Made by a program: the position numbers and the translations under genes
Source: Alteromonas lipotrueiana
GTDB taxonomy: Bacteria; Pseudomonadota; Gammaproteobacteria; Enterobacterales; Alteromonadaceae
Length of the DNA: 64,000 nt
Reading direction: 5' to 3'
Assembly (NCBI RefSeq): GCF_019249245.1
Contig: NZ_JAESDK010000004.1
Coordinates: 156,687 to 220,686 of the forward strand
Shown: positions 31,033-41,900 of the stretch, one piece after another
Layout: every line of letters starts with the position of its first letter
Numbering within the stretch: the stretch's first letter is position 1
The notes under the pieces: model-generated
What the model saw: only the letters and a program-made list of their open reading frames with translations
What the model was told of the DNA's origin: nothing
Databases searched by the model: none

Positions 31033-34000
31033 ATGAAAACATTCAAGCTAAATATGGTAACGGCACTGCTGGTTACCTCGGGGATGGCGGCGACTCCCTT
31101 TGGGTTTGCACAAACCTCGCAAACTCCCGATGATGAAGAGATTGAGAAAATTGAAGTTCGCGGATTCAGTACCAGTCTTATCCAATCACTCAACCAAAAA
31201 CGATTTTCAGATACGGTAACTGAACAAATTTCAGCAGATGACCTGGGCGGCTTACCTGATGTATCAATGGCTGATGCCCTGACCCGGCTGCCAGGTATTT
31301 CAGCGGTTCGAACGGGCGGTCAGGCAGCAGAGATTAACATCCGAGGTTTGTCGGGTGATTTTGTTTTTTCTACGCTAAATGGTCGTGAACAGGTTTCTAC
31401 CAGTGGTAGCCGGGCCATTGAATTTGATCAGTATCCTTCAGAACTTATCAACTCAGCTGCGGTATACAAGTCGCCAAAGGCATCACTGATAGAAGGCGGC
31501 GTTGCGGGTACCGTAGAGCTCAAAACCGCCAGTGCACTTGCCAACGAACAAAAGCACACCTTTAATGCCAATGTGCGCGGTTCGTTTAATGACCGTGCTA
31601 ATGAGATTTCAGATGCCACAGAATACGGCCATCGGGTGAGTTTTTCGTGGCAGGGCCAGTTTTTAAATAACACGCTTGGGGTTTCGGCCGGCTTTGCCCG
31701 CTTATTTCAGCCCAGTGTCTCAACGCAGTTTGTCGGTTTTGCCTATAACCAGCTTATTGATGTTGATGGTCTTGAAAACGATACCGACAGTGGTATTGAA
31801 TCTTGTCTTGAATGTGAGCAGGTTAGCGAAGGTTTTGAGTTTCAGCATCGCGGAGGCGAAGAGACGCGTAACGGCTATCTAGGTTCGATTGAGTGGGCGC
31901 CCAGCGATACGTTTAGTCTCAAGGGTGATGCCTTTATATCTCGTTTTGACTCTGATGCTTTCGCTCGGGGGTTTCGGGTTAAATTAGGGGGTGAAAATGC
32001 CTCAATTACAAACCCGGTAATTGTAGATAACAACGTAGTTGGAGGTGTGTTTTCGCGTAATAAAAACAATTACACCCGGGTTGAACTGGTTAATGATGAC
32101 AACCAGGATATCGATGAAGTTGAAAGCTACGGCATAAAGGCTGACTGGGATATCAGCGACGCGTTAAGTGCTCAGTTTGATATTTCTTTGTCTAAAGCAC
32201 AAAGTGATTTTAGAAATGGATTGCTTTGGGGCCTGGTGGCCGAAGACGCAACGGTCGCGAATCCGCAATTAGATGAAAATATTCAGATTGCCTATGGGTT
32301 AAATGGCAGTAATTTACCGGATGTTGCATTTAACCAGGCTGATGCATTTTCTGACTTATCTCGGGTCATGGTGAGTAAATACGGTATTTATCCTTATCAT
32401 AACGAAGATGAATTAGACGCCTACAAGTTAGACTTTCAGTATTTTGTAGATGCCGGGCCGTTGGCATCACTGGAGTGGGGCTACCGTTTCTCTGATCGTG
32501 AATACACCAATCAGCGCTCGGTGTTCGAATATGGCAATGATGGTGCATTTTCTGTTTCTGAGCCGCCGTTGCAGCTAGATGAAAGTTTGGTTGAAGAAGT
32601 TAGTTTTGGCGGCGAATTTGGCTACGTGCCTTCTTATTTGTCAGTAGACGTGCCCGGCGCGTTGGCGGCCTGGTTCCCGGACGGGGTTCCACAACCGGTA
32701 CAAACCTGGGGCCCAGGGGCCGCTGGTGTCATTAATGGCCCGGGCCGTGGACCTGCCACCGAATGGACGGTACAAGAAAGCGGCGAGGTGTTTGAAACCG
32801 TCAATGCCGCTTATCTGATGGCCAATCTTGATAGTGAAATTTTGGGTATTCCGGTCACCGGTAATATCGGCGTCCGGTATGTTAAATCCAAACAAAGCGC
32901 AACGACCTTACAGCGGGCCACCCAGCTGATTGACGATCCTGAAGGTGAGGGACAGATTGAGGTAAGTGACCCGGCAGCCGGGGCCCAGAATATTACGGAT
33001 GAGGTTGGATTAGTAAACAACTTTTACCGACCGGCCGTGTTGTCTCACGAATTTGACGATTGGCTGCCTTCAATCAACTTAAATTTTAAAGTATCTGATC
33101 AATCTCAGGTTCGCGTGGCGGCGGCTAAAGTAATGGGCCGCGCGCCAATTAATCGGTTTGCGGCGAACGCTTCTACACAGGTCGAAACCCTCACCGCAGT
33201 ACAGAATCGCGATTCTGGTGAAATTAATGTGTCTCAGCCTACCGCAAAAGTGAATGGATCGTCGCGCAACAGTCCGTATCTGGACCCGTTCTATGCCACC
33301 CAGTATGACCTGTCGTACGAGTATTATTTTGCGCAAAGCGATGGCGCGCTGGTTATTGCTGGCTTTTACAAAGACATTGATTCGTTTATAGAAAATATTG
33401 CTATAGAGCCTTACGACTTTGCCGGCAATGGTTTTGTAACACCAACAGAAATAGATGTTCCGGTGTTTTTAGAAGCCGAATTTTCCGGACAAGAGCCTGA
33501 ACAGGCTACTGATGCCCAGGGTGAGCCTTTGTTTGTCACCGTGCCGGTAGAAAACGGTAAATACGAAACCGCCGTCAATAACGCCAAAGGCGGTTACATT
33601 CGCGGTGTTGAAATCGCCTATACCCAGATTTACAGCATGTTGCCGGGTATGTGGTCGGGCCTGGGGGTTAATGCTTCTTACTCGTATACCGAGAGCGAAA
33701 TACAACGCTCGCTGGGTGATGATGTATTTGCGACTGCGTTGCCGGGACTGTCTGAAAATGTGGCTACGGTGACGGTGTTCTGGGAGTACCAGGGTTTTGA
33801 AACCCGGTTATCCGGACGTTATCGGGACGCTTTTGTGTCTCAACAACTCGCCGTTAACGACCAAACGGTTAACTTTGGTGACGAACTTGTCGTGGATTAT
33901 CAGGCGGCCTACGACATCAACGAACAAACCAGTGTGTTGTTTCAGGTAAATAATGTCACCGATGAGCCTACCCGTAGTTATTTTAGCAACACGGCGCAAA

Positions 34001-34059
34001 CCGGCACCATTCAATTTTTTGGCACTCAGTATTATCTGGGTATGACCTATTCATTCTAG
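31033..34059 (+). CDS. TonB-dependent receptor, second of the starch locus
   Basis: A 1008-residue outer-membrane receptor. The signal peptide runs to about residue 26 (ending GFAQ). The TonB-box region is EEIEKIEVRGF. The plug has QISADDLGGLPDVSMADALTRLPGIS and INIRGLSGDFVFSTLNGREQ. A long barrel ends in YYLGMTYSF with a C-terminal Phe. It is transcribed just ahead of the pullulanase lipoprotein (9 bp gap), so receptor and enzyme are likely one operon, like SusC-type partnerships in other phyla but without a SusD. It is similar in plan to the first receptor yet clearly diverged, so it may take a different chain length. Confidence 0.92.
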   Translation: MKTFKLNMVTALLVTSGMAATPFGFAQTSQTPDDEEIEKIEVRGFSTSLIQSLNQKRFSDTVTEQISADDLGGLPDVSMADALTRLPGISAVRTGGQAAEINIRGLSGDFVFSTLNGREQVSTSGSRAIEFDQYPSELINSAAVYKSPKASLIEGGVAGTVELKTASALANEQKHTFNANVRGSFNDRANEISDATEYGHRVSFSWQGQFLNNTLGVSAGFARLFQPSVSTQFVGFAYNQLIDVDGLENDTDSGIESCLECEQVSEGFEFQHRGGEETRNGYLGSIEWAPSDTFSLKGDAFISRFDSDAFARGFRVKLGGENASITNPVIVDNNVVGGVFSRNKNNYTRVELVNDDNQDIDEVESYGIKADWDISDALSAQFDISLSKAQSDFRNGLLWGLVAEDATVANPQLDENIQIAYGLNGSNLPDVAFNQADAFSDLSRVMVSKYGIYPYHNEDELDAYKLDFQYFVDAGPLASLEWGYRFSDREYTNQRSVFEYGNDGAFSVSEPPLQLDESLVEEVSFGGEFGYVPSYLSVDVPGALAAWFPDGVPQPVQTWGPGAAGVINGPGRGPATEWTVQESGEVFETVNAAYLMANLDSEILGIPVTGNIGVRYVKSKQSATTLQRATQLIDDPEGEGQIEVSDPAAGAQNITDEVGLVNNFYRPAVLSHEFDDWLPSINLNFKVSDQSQVRVAAAKVMGRAPINRFAANASTQVETLTAVQNRDSGEINVSQPTAKVNGSSRNSPYLDPFYATQYDLSYEYYFAQSDGALVIAGFYKDIDSFIENIAIEPYDFAGNGFVTPTEIDVPVFLEAEFSGQEPEQATDAQGEPLFVTVPVENGKYETAVNNAKGGYIRGVEIAYTQIYSMLPGMWSGLGVNASYSYTESEIQRSLGDDVFATALPGLSENVATVTVFWEYQGFETRLSGRYRDAFVSQQLAVNDQTVNFGDELVVDYQAAYDINEQTSVLFQVNNVTDEPTRSYFSNTAQTGTIQFFGTQYYLGMTYSF

Positions 34060-34068
34060 GGACAAGCG

Positions 34069-37000
34069 ATGAGCAAATTAATAATCAAAGCTGGCGGGCC
34101 AGCGAATATGGCAAGTCAGTATTATACTGGTCGGCCGCTGTTACGCATTGCGTTTTTATGCAGTGTTTTGTTTGCACTGGTCGCATGTGGCGGCGGGGAT
34201 GTAGAGTCAGGTGATAATGACCTGTTGACGTGTGAGGTTCCTAATGTGCCTGATGCCAGTGGTACCGAATGCGTACCTCCACCGCCTATTGCCTGTGATG
34301 CACCCACGGTGCCCAACGAAGCCAATGATGCCTGTGTGGTGGGCGCCGATCCTAGTCTGCCTGCTCCGGTTTTTTTCCCGGATGAAAACCAGGCGGTGTT
34401 GTATTACAACCGTAAACAGGTAGATGCCGATAACAGCCCGAATGATCCGGCCTATGACGGCTGGCGTCTGCACACCTGGAACAACGATGAGTGTGATGCC
34501 TACGCCGATGCCGACACCGACTGGGCCAACGGTCGTCAGATTAGTGGCATAGACCCCACTTATGGCGCTTACTGGATATTGGATTTAAAAGACGATTACG
34601 GTAGCTGTCATAATTTTATTGTTCACAAAGGGACAGACGATGCGGGTAAAGAGCTGGGCGGTGGCGATTTTCAGGCATCGTTGGTTCAGGATGATGAAAC
34701 CTATACCCGGATGAATTTCACCTTGTCAGGCGAACCCACATTATTTGAATTTCCAATTGCCAGCTTAGGGCCTCAGCCGGTCGAAATAGCGGGTAGTGCG
34801 GCGCATTGGATTGATCCGCAAACCTTTATTTGGCAGGTGAGTGAAAATGTTAGCCAGGTTAAACTGCATTACAGTGAAACCGCAGATTTAGAGCCTGATT
34901 TAGAAACAGGGCTTGAAGGCGAAGTTATTGAGCTTAGTAGCACTGCGCTAAACGAAGAACAACAGACTATTTATCCTTATATTGCTCAGTGGCCGGCATT
35001 TATGGCGAATATTGACGCGGCACAGGCTAAAGCAATTTTGCGCGCTCAGGTAGTGCTTGGCGGCTATGATTCCCAGGGCAAACTGATTGAAGCAACCGGC
35101 GTGCAACATGCCCGGGTGTTAGATGCGTTGTACACCAAAGGTGAAGAGGATGCTGATGAAGCCACTTTAGGGACAAGTTATCAAGATGGTGAGATTAATC
35201 TGGCATTGTGGGCGCCCACGGCGCAGTCGGTAGAGTTGCTGCGTTATAACGATGACAAAACACTGTTTAAGCGTGAAGCGATGAATGTCGATACCGACAC
35301 CGGTATCTGGTATTTCACCGGGTCGCAAGAGTTTGATCGAACATTGTATCGTTTTGAAGTAACGGTGTATTCGCCGGCAACCGGTAAGATTGAAACTTTA
35401 CAGGTTACCGATCCGTATTCTGAATCGGTAACGACTAATGGACGTTTCTCTCGCTTTGTTAATCTCAATGATGAGGATTTAAAACCCGACAACTGGGACA
35501 CCCACACCATCCCGGTGGTTAATAACCCTGAAGATGCGGTAATTTATGAGGTGCATGTTCGCGATTTCAGTGCTCGTGACGAAACCGTCAGTGAGCAAAA
35601 CCGGGGTAAGTATCTGGCTTTTACCGAGACTAACAGCGCCCCGGTTCAGCATTTGCAAAAGCTGCAGCAAGCAGGTCTGAATTATGTGCACTTGCTGCCG
35701 CTAGCAGATATTGCCTCCATTGAAGAAGACCCGACCAAAACCATTAATCTGTACGATACCATCGGCGATCTGTGTCAGTTGAAAGCTGACGCCCCCGTGT
35801 GTGAAGAACAAAGCGCCGACACTCGTATTATTGATGTTTACCAAAGCTACGATCCGGTTTCTGAACCGGCTAAAGCGCAGGCTCTAACCCAGCAAATACG
35901 TAGTATCGATACCTTCAACTGGGGCTACGACCCACATCATTTCAATGTTCCTGAAGGCAGCTATGCGACCAACGCTGACTCGGTTGCGCGTATTATTGAA
36001 TTACGCCAGCTGATTGTTGCATTGCATGAACTGGGGTTAAGAGTGGCATTGGATGTCGTGTTTAACCACACTAATGAGTCGGGTGTTTTTTCCAAATCAG
36101 TTTTAGATAAGGTCGTTCCAGGGTATTATCATCGCTACGATGCAATGACTGGCGCCATCATTCAGGAAACCTGTTGCGAGGATACAGAACCGCAAAACGC
36201 GATGATGGAAAAGCTTATGGCTGACTCGCTCACAATGTGGGCTAAACATTATAAATTCGATTCATTTCGTTTCGACATTATGAGCCAGGCCACTGTCGAT
36301 ACCATGGTCAGACTGCGCGATCAGGTCCAGGCCATTGACAGCGACAACTATTTTTATGGTGAAGGCTGGCTTAAACAGTATCCAGGCTATCAGCAAGCCA
36401 ACCAGCTGAATATGGCAGGCACCGAAATAGGTACCTTCAATGACCGTTTACGTGAAGCCGTGCGTCAGGGTAATATCTTTAACCCCGAAAGTGATACCGC
36501 CGCGGGCGATCAGGACAAATTGAAAGTAGGTCTGGCTGGTACTTTGGCTGATTATCTGCTAACCACCGCAACCGGTAATGCGGTAAATGCCAGTTCGTTG
36601 GGCGGCTACGCCAAAGACCCGGCTGATATTATCAATTATGTCTCAAAACACGACAATGAAACCTTGTGGGATCAGTTTAACTACACTTTACCTGCTGATA
36701 TTTCATTACAGCAACGCGTTCGCATCCAAAATATCGGCACCAGCATTCCGCTGATGTCTCAGGGCATTCCGTTTTTGCAACTGGGCGGTGATTTACTGCG
36801 CTCCAAGTCAATGGACCGTAATACATATGATGCTGGTGACTGGTTTAACTATGTCGATTTTACCCTAACCAGCAATAACTGGAATGTGGGTCTGCCGCTG
36901 GCCGAAGACAATCAAGAACGCTGGCAGGAAATGTCTGAATTCATTTACTTGCCAGAGCGTGCAGCGGGCAGTAGTGATATTCAGTTTGCCGGTACCGTGT

Positions 37001-38445
37001 TCACAGAATATCTGCAAATTCGAAGCAGTTCGCCGCTATTTCGCCTGACCACAGCAGAGCAAATCAGCAACCGCGTGGGCTTTCACAATATTGGTAGCGA
37101 TCAGCAAAGCGGATTAATCGCGATGAGTATTGATGATGGGGTTGGCAGCAACCCGGAGGCCCCAGCCCAGGATATCGACCCCATGGCCGATGCGCTAATG
37201 GTGGTGCTTAATACCGGTTATGTAGAAAAATCGATAACGGTGAATACGGCAACCGGTTTTAGCCTGCATCCGGTTCAGGTTAACTCGGTCGATGCCACCG
37301 TAGCGTCTGCTTATTTTGAAGAAGGTGACGACGGTAACGGCACCTTTACCGTTCCGGCACTTACCATGGCGGTATTTGTCCAGTCGCAAAGCGGTGCCCA
37401 GGGCGCCGGCTTATCGGCCAATGCCACAGCAGGCGCGCCAGATGTCGTACCCTACGGCGATACGCAGGTATTTTTGCGTGGTGATATGAATGGATGGTCC
37501 ACCGACGATGGCTTTAGTTATCGGGGTAACGGTATTTACATTGCAAAGGCAAACCTGGAACAAGGCAGCAGTTATCAGTTTAAACTGGCGTCACAAGACT
37601 GGGATACCGTTAACCTGGGCGCTTTAAGTAACACGCAGGTGACGCTAAATGAGCCCTTAGCCTTGAGCTCTGGAGGGGACAATCTGGTGTTTGACGCGCC
37701 GGAATCGACACTGTACGAGTTTGTTCTTGATGCCAGCGATACAAATAACCCGCAGGTGACGGTGACTTACGAACAGCCTTTTGTTAATACTCCTATTTAC
37801 TTGCGCGGTGCATTTAATGACTGGGGCACAAGTGATGTATTTGAGTATCAGGGCAATAAACTGTATAGCACCACCAAAACGATAGCGGCAGGCTCATATG
37901 AGTTTAAGGTAGCCTCTGAAGACTGGAACACTGTTAATTATGGTGCACTATCAGGACAAAGCAGTGATCGCGATCTTACTTTGGGTCTACAGCTACCAAT
38001 AATGCAGTCAGCTGCAGATAATCTGGTCTTTACGACCTCAGAAGATCAGGTAGTCGTGTTTGTACTGGATCTGAACAACCCAGACGCACCGGTGATTAAA
38101 GCCTTCAATGAGCGCTTTTTTGGCGACACACCGGTTTATGTTCGTGGTGGTATGAACGGATGGGGAATTGAAAATGAGCTTATCTGGCAGGGTGACGGCA
38201 GTTATATTGCTGAAATAGCGCTTGATGGTGGTGCCACTGAATTTAAAGTGGCATCAGAGGACTGGAACACAGTGAACCTGGGTAACCCAGATTCTGCCAC
38301 CAGTAACACAGTGTTAGTCAATCAGGCAAAACGTCTGGCTACCAGTAATAATAATCTGGTGATTGACCTGCCAGCCGGGCTTTATGAATTTAAGCTTAGT
38401 GGACCCGATGGCAACGAGCCCTTTATATTAATTTCAGAAAAGTAA
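34069..38445 (+). CDS. pulA: Pullulanase-type GH13 lipoprotein with C-terminal repeat modules
   Basis: A 1458-residue surface or periplasmic lipoprotein. The lipobox is LVAC with Cys at residue 40. Two short Cys/Pro repeats follow (CEVPNVPDASGTECV and CDAPTVPNEANDACV). Then a CBM41-like module (about 100-225; YYNRKQVDAD, GWRLHTWNND), a pullulanase N2-like domain, and a CBM48-like module (about 370-470; NLALWAPTAQSVELL). The GH13 catalytic barrel has YEVHVRDFSA (about 495), DVVFNHTNESG (about 662), FRFDIMS with the Asp nucleophile (about 733), YGEGW with the acid/base Glu (about 764) and SKHDNETLWD (about 860). After the catalytic part come three repeats listed separately. It debranches alpha-1,6 links in pullulan/starch. 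It follows the receptor by 9 bp. Confidence 0.92.
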   Translation: MSKLIIKAGGPANMASQYYTGRPLLRIAFLCSVLFALVACGGGDVESGDNDLLTCEVPNVPDASGTECVPPPPIACDAPTVPNEANDACVVGADPSLPAPVFFPDENQAVLYYNRKQVDADNSPNDPAYDGWRLHTWNNDECDAYADADTDWANGRQISGIDPTYGAYWILDLKDDYGSCHNFIVHKGTDDAGKELGGGDFQASLVQDDETYTRMNFTLSGEPTLFEFPIASLGPQPVEIAGSAAHWIDPQTFIWQVSENVSQVKLHYSETADLEPDLETGLEGEVIELSSTALNEEQQTIYPYIAQWPAFMANIDAAQAKAILRAQVVLGGYDSQGKLIEATGVQHARVLDALYTKGEEDADEATLGTSYQDGEINLALWAPTAQSVELLRYNDDKTLFKREAMNVDTDTGIWYFTGSQEFDRTLYRFEVTVYSPATGKIETLQVTDPYSESVTTNGRFSRFVNLNDEDLKPDNWDTHTIPVVNNPEDAVIYEVHVRDFSARDETVSEQNRGKYLAFTETNSAPVQHLQKLQQAGLNYVHLLPLADIASIEEDPTKTINLYDTIGDLCQLKADAPVCEEQSADTRIIDVYQSYDPVSEPAKAQALTQQIRSIDTFNWGYDPHHFNVPEGSYATNADSVARIIELRQLIVALHELGLRVALDVVFNHTNESGVFSKSVLDKVVPGYYHRYDAMTGAIIQETCCEDTEPQNAMMEKLMADSLTMWAKHYKFDSFRFDIMSQATVDTMVRLRDQVQAIDSDNYFYGEGWLKQYPGYQQANQLNMAGTEIGTFNDRLREAVRQGNIFNPESDTAAGDQDKLKVGLAGTLADYLLTTATGNAVNASSLGGYAKDPADIINYVSKHDNETLWDQFNYTLPADISLQQRVRIQNIGTSIPLMSQGIPFLQLGGDLLRSKSMDRNTYDAGDWFNYVDFTLTSNNWNVGLPLAEDNQERWQEMSEFIYLPERAAGSSDIQFAGTVFTEYLQIRSSSPLFRLTTAEQISNRVGFHNIGSDQQSGLIAMSIDDGVGSNPEAPAQDIDPMADALMVVLNTGYVEKSITVNTATGFSLHPVQVNSVDATVASAYFEEGDDGNGTFTVPALTMAVFVQSQSGAQGAGLSANATAGAPDVVPYGDTQVFLRGDMNGWSTDDGFSYRGNGIYIAKANLEQGSSYQFKLASQDWDTVNLGALSNTQVTLNEPLALSSGGDNLVFDAPESTLYEFVLDASDTNNPQVTVTYEQPFVNTPIYLRGAFNDWGTSDVFEYQGNKLYSTTKTIAAGSYEFKVASEDWNTVNYGALSGQSSDRDLTLGLQLPIMQSAADNLVFTTSEDQVVVFVLDLNNPDAPVIKAFNERFFGDTPVYVRGGMNGWGIENELIWQGDGSYIAEIALDGGATEFKVASEDWNTVNLGNPDSATSNTVLVNQAKRLATSNNNLVIDLPAGLYEFKLSGPDGNEPFILISEK
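37450..38440 (+). repeat. Three tandem C-terminal modules in the pullulanase
   Basis: Three about 105-residue repeats begin near residues 1130, 1242 and 1353. Each has an opening FLRGDMNGW / YLRGAFNDW / YVRGGMNGW and an inner FKLASQDWDTVNLG / FKVASEDWNTVNYG / FKVASEDWNTVNLG. The N-G-W/DWG start resembles the X25/starch-binding-like beta-sandwich modules of amylopullulanases. Starch binding is inferred, not shown. The repeats differ at many positions, so the duplication is old. Confidence 0.8.
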
Positions 38446-38499
38446 TAGCAAACAACAAGACTATATTTTCTGATAATAAAAAGTTGTAATTAACTTATT

Positions 38500-38549
38500 G
38501 GCCTCTTTATTAAGTCGCAAGTTGCGGTTAGATGAAGAGGCCTTTTGTT
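38500..38549 (+). terminator. Terminator of the receptor-pullulanase operon
   Basis: GGCCTCTT at 38500-38507 pairs with AAGAGGCC at 38535-38542, followed by TTTTG. The loop is long (27 nt) and can form a small inner stem (CGCAAGTTGCG). Confidence 0.75.
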
Positions 38550-38907
38550 TATTGAAGATAATAAAGGTTATGACAAAATATTGTTAAGGATAGAAAGAAA
38601 AGTAATATAGGGTGAGGTTAAATTGAGCAGTAAATGGTTTTAATTTAAGCAACGCTACTTCTCCATACAGTATTTTAATAACCTGTTGAATGTTAATGAA
38701 AATCTAATACTTCGACAAATTGTTCACAACACCGATAACGTATATGTAACTCATCTTTTGTCAGCGCCTTTTCGGCGAAGAATTTGAACTTTATATTGAA
38801 TAAAATCGCCCCCGCTGCTTAACATCAGCTCTCCTTGATTACTTCTTTGTAATAAAGATAAAAACAATTAAATACTTAGGAAAATTGATTTTCCAAGGGG
38901 AGATAAC
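38550..38907 (+). promoter_or_regulatory. Upstream region of the third receptor
   Basis: About 358 bp with no credible gene. It lacks the TGAATACGTATGCA core found before the other two receptors, and lacks the TGATAGCGCTTACA motif found before the GH16 operon. GATAACGTATATG at about 38733 is only a loose relative of the first. An AGGGGAGA-like ribosome-binding site precedes the ATG. Confidence 0.45.
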
Positions 38908-41900
38908 ATGTTAAGAAAAAGTCTTATTGCCCTGGCGATAGGTACATCGTTGGGTCTCAGTGCGCCGGCAATAGCTGCTGGTGGAAGCACGTCAAGTATC
39001 TACGGTGTTGTAGACTCACAAAGCGGTGGCGAACTTACTGTCACAGCTAAAAATCCACAAACCGGTTTCAGCCGCACGGTTTCGGTAAACGACGATGGTT
39101 CTTATCGTTTAGCCAAATTAGATACCGGTACTTATCAGATTGTAATCAAGCGCGGTGACTCAGTGGTTGCTGAAGATACGCTGCGGGTAACCTTAGGTTC
39201 AAATAAACAAGCAGATTTTAATGTGGCTGCGATGAACGCCGAGCGCATTGAAGTGACCGGTGCCCGTATCTCTGCTATCGATCTCTCATCTACCGACTCT
39301 GGCCTTATTTTAGGTGAAGATGAAATCGATCGCATGCCCATTGCCCGCAACATCACCGCCGTTGCTTTGTTGGCCCCGGGCGTGGTGCAGGGCGACTCTG
39401 GCTTTGGAAACGTAGCCTCCTTTGGTGGGGCATCTGTTGCCGAAAATGCCTGTTATATTAATGGTCTTGAAGTAACTGATACGCGTCAGGGGCTAGGTTG
39501 TGGCGCGGTACCCTTTGAAATGTATAAAGAATTTCAGGTTAAAACCGGTGGTTTTTCAGCTGAGTATGGTCGTGCCACAGGCGGACTTATAAATGCAGTA
39601 ACCAAGAGCGGTACTAACGAATGGGAGTTTGATTTTACGGCCAACTGGGAACCCTCTGCATTACAGGAAGAAGGTACCTTTGACCGTGGTCGCGGTGGTA
39701 CCGGTAAGATTTTCCGCGACAACCGTCTGGATGAAAAAGACGAATGGGATTACAGCATTTCCGCCGCTGGCCCCATCATTGAAGACAAATTGTTTTTCTA
39801 TGCCTTGGTTAACCCACGCTCGTTATCCAGAGATTTTTCTTATGTTTCAGGTTCCGACGAATATACTGCCACTGATCAATTTCGGACCCGGGAATCTGAT
39901 GGTACGGATAATTTGTTCTGGGGCGCGAAAGTGGACTGGGACATTATCGAAGGTCATCGCTTAAGCTACTTTGCGTATTCGGACCAGAATGATGCCACCG
40001 AAGATGTGTTTGAGTACGATCCTGAAACTCAGACTATCGGCGATTACAGTGGTTCGTTTTTAAGAAAGCGGGGCGGTGAAGCACAAAGTCTGACCTACAC
40101 CGGTTACCTGACCGACAATCTATCGGTGTCAGCCATGTGGGGTGAGATTGAAACCCAGTACGAGACCGCGCCAACAAACTTAGATTGCCCCACCATTGCC
40201 GACGAACGTGATGGCGGTGATGCGCCTCAGTGTGGTCCAGGCGGCTCGTTTGGCGATAATTTTGATGAAAATACTCAGTACCGTCTAGACATCGAATATT
40301 ACTGGGGCGATCACCTGATTTCGGCCGGTATCGATAAACAGGACCGTGCTACCACCCGCATCACCAAGCCTGTAGGGGGCCATTCTTATCGTTACTTTAC
40401 CCTTGAGTCGGGTTCAACTATTCAAGGTGATAACGGCGAGCTTTACACTAATACCGACAGTGGCGCGCAAGATTTAGTCTCGGACCGTATCTTTGACGGT
40501 GGCGGGTCATTTGAGTCGAATCTGACGGCTTACTATCTGGAAGATAAATGGCAGGTGACGAATAACCTGATGCTGAGTATCGGTATTCGTAAAGATCTGT
40601 TTGAAGGTGACGGCACCACCGGCAAGCAATTGTTCGATTTTGATACCGATATTGCCCCTCGTCTAGGCTTTACCTGGGATGTGCTGGGCAATGGCGAGTC
40701 TAAGCTATATGGTAATTATGGCCGTTATTATCTGCCCATTGCTAATAATACGATTTATCGGGCAGCCTCTGGTGTGAGCGATACGACCACGTATTATACC
40801 TTTGACGACATAGACTCTGTGTCTGGCGCGCCAGTAGGTATTGCACCGGTAAATGGTTCGGTTGAAAACTCGCAAACCACCTCTTCGGTTTCTGCAGTAC
40901 CCACCAAAAAAACCTTCCAGGCCCAGGAAGCCGACCCCTTTGCCCGTGACGAATTTATTTTAGGGTATCAGTTTACCGTTAATGACTCGTTAACTGCTGA
41001 GATAACGGGTACGTACCGGGAAGTAACCAGTGCGCTGGATGATTATTGCGGAATCTATGCTTATCCTTATTGCGTGATGTTAAACCCCGGCGAAGATATG
41101 AGCTGGTTCAAGGATGGTTACTACTGGGACGGAGAGAAGCTGGATGAGTCGAAACTGAATTTGTTTGATGGAGAGGCGGATGAAGGCTCTCTAACTACGC
41201 ACTCAGCTGAAACACTGCAATTGCCTGAAGGTAAAAATGAATATACCTCAGTACAGTTTAAACTAAACTATATTGAAGATAACTACCGTTTGAACTTCCA
41301 ATACACCTGGGCGCGCAGCGTAGGTAACTTCGAAGGTGCGGTGAAATCAGATATTGACCAGGCCGATGCCGGTATTACCCAGGACTTTGACTTCCCGGCA
41401 TTAATGGATGGGGCTGATGGCTACCAGCCTAATGATCGTCGTCATACCTTTAAGCTGTATGGCTCATACGATGTAACTGAAGATTTAGTTGTGGGCTTCA
41501 ACTCCTCGTTACAAAGCGGACGTCCGCTGACTGCCTTTGGGCAAAGCTATCCTAGTACCGATCCTAATGTATATGGTAGTTACGGTGATACTTACTACAT
41601 TCGTACCGGCTGTTCAGTAGAGCTGACAGCAGACGATGTTTGTGCGCAGTCTGATAAGGAATTTCGTTACAGCCCTCGTGGTACTGCCGGGCGTACCCCC
41701 TGGACATTCAATCTGGATGTTTCAGCTGCCTACAATTTCAGCTATCAGGATGTAGACATGCGTATGGCGGTAAATGTATTTAATGTATTGAATACGCAAG
41801 AAGAAACCGCTACAAACGAGCATTACGAGATAGAAGAAGGCAGCGTAAACCAATATTACGGCGCTGCTTACTCGTGGCAAGCACCGCGTTCGGTACGCTT

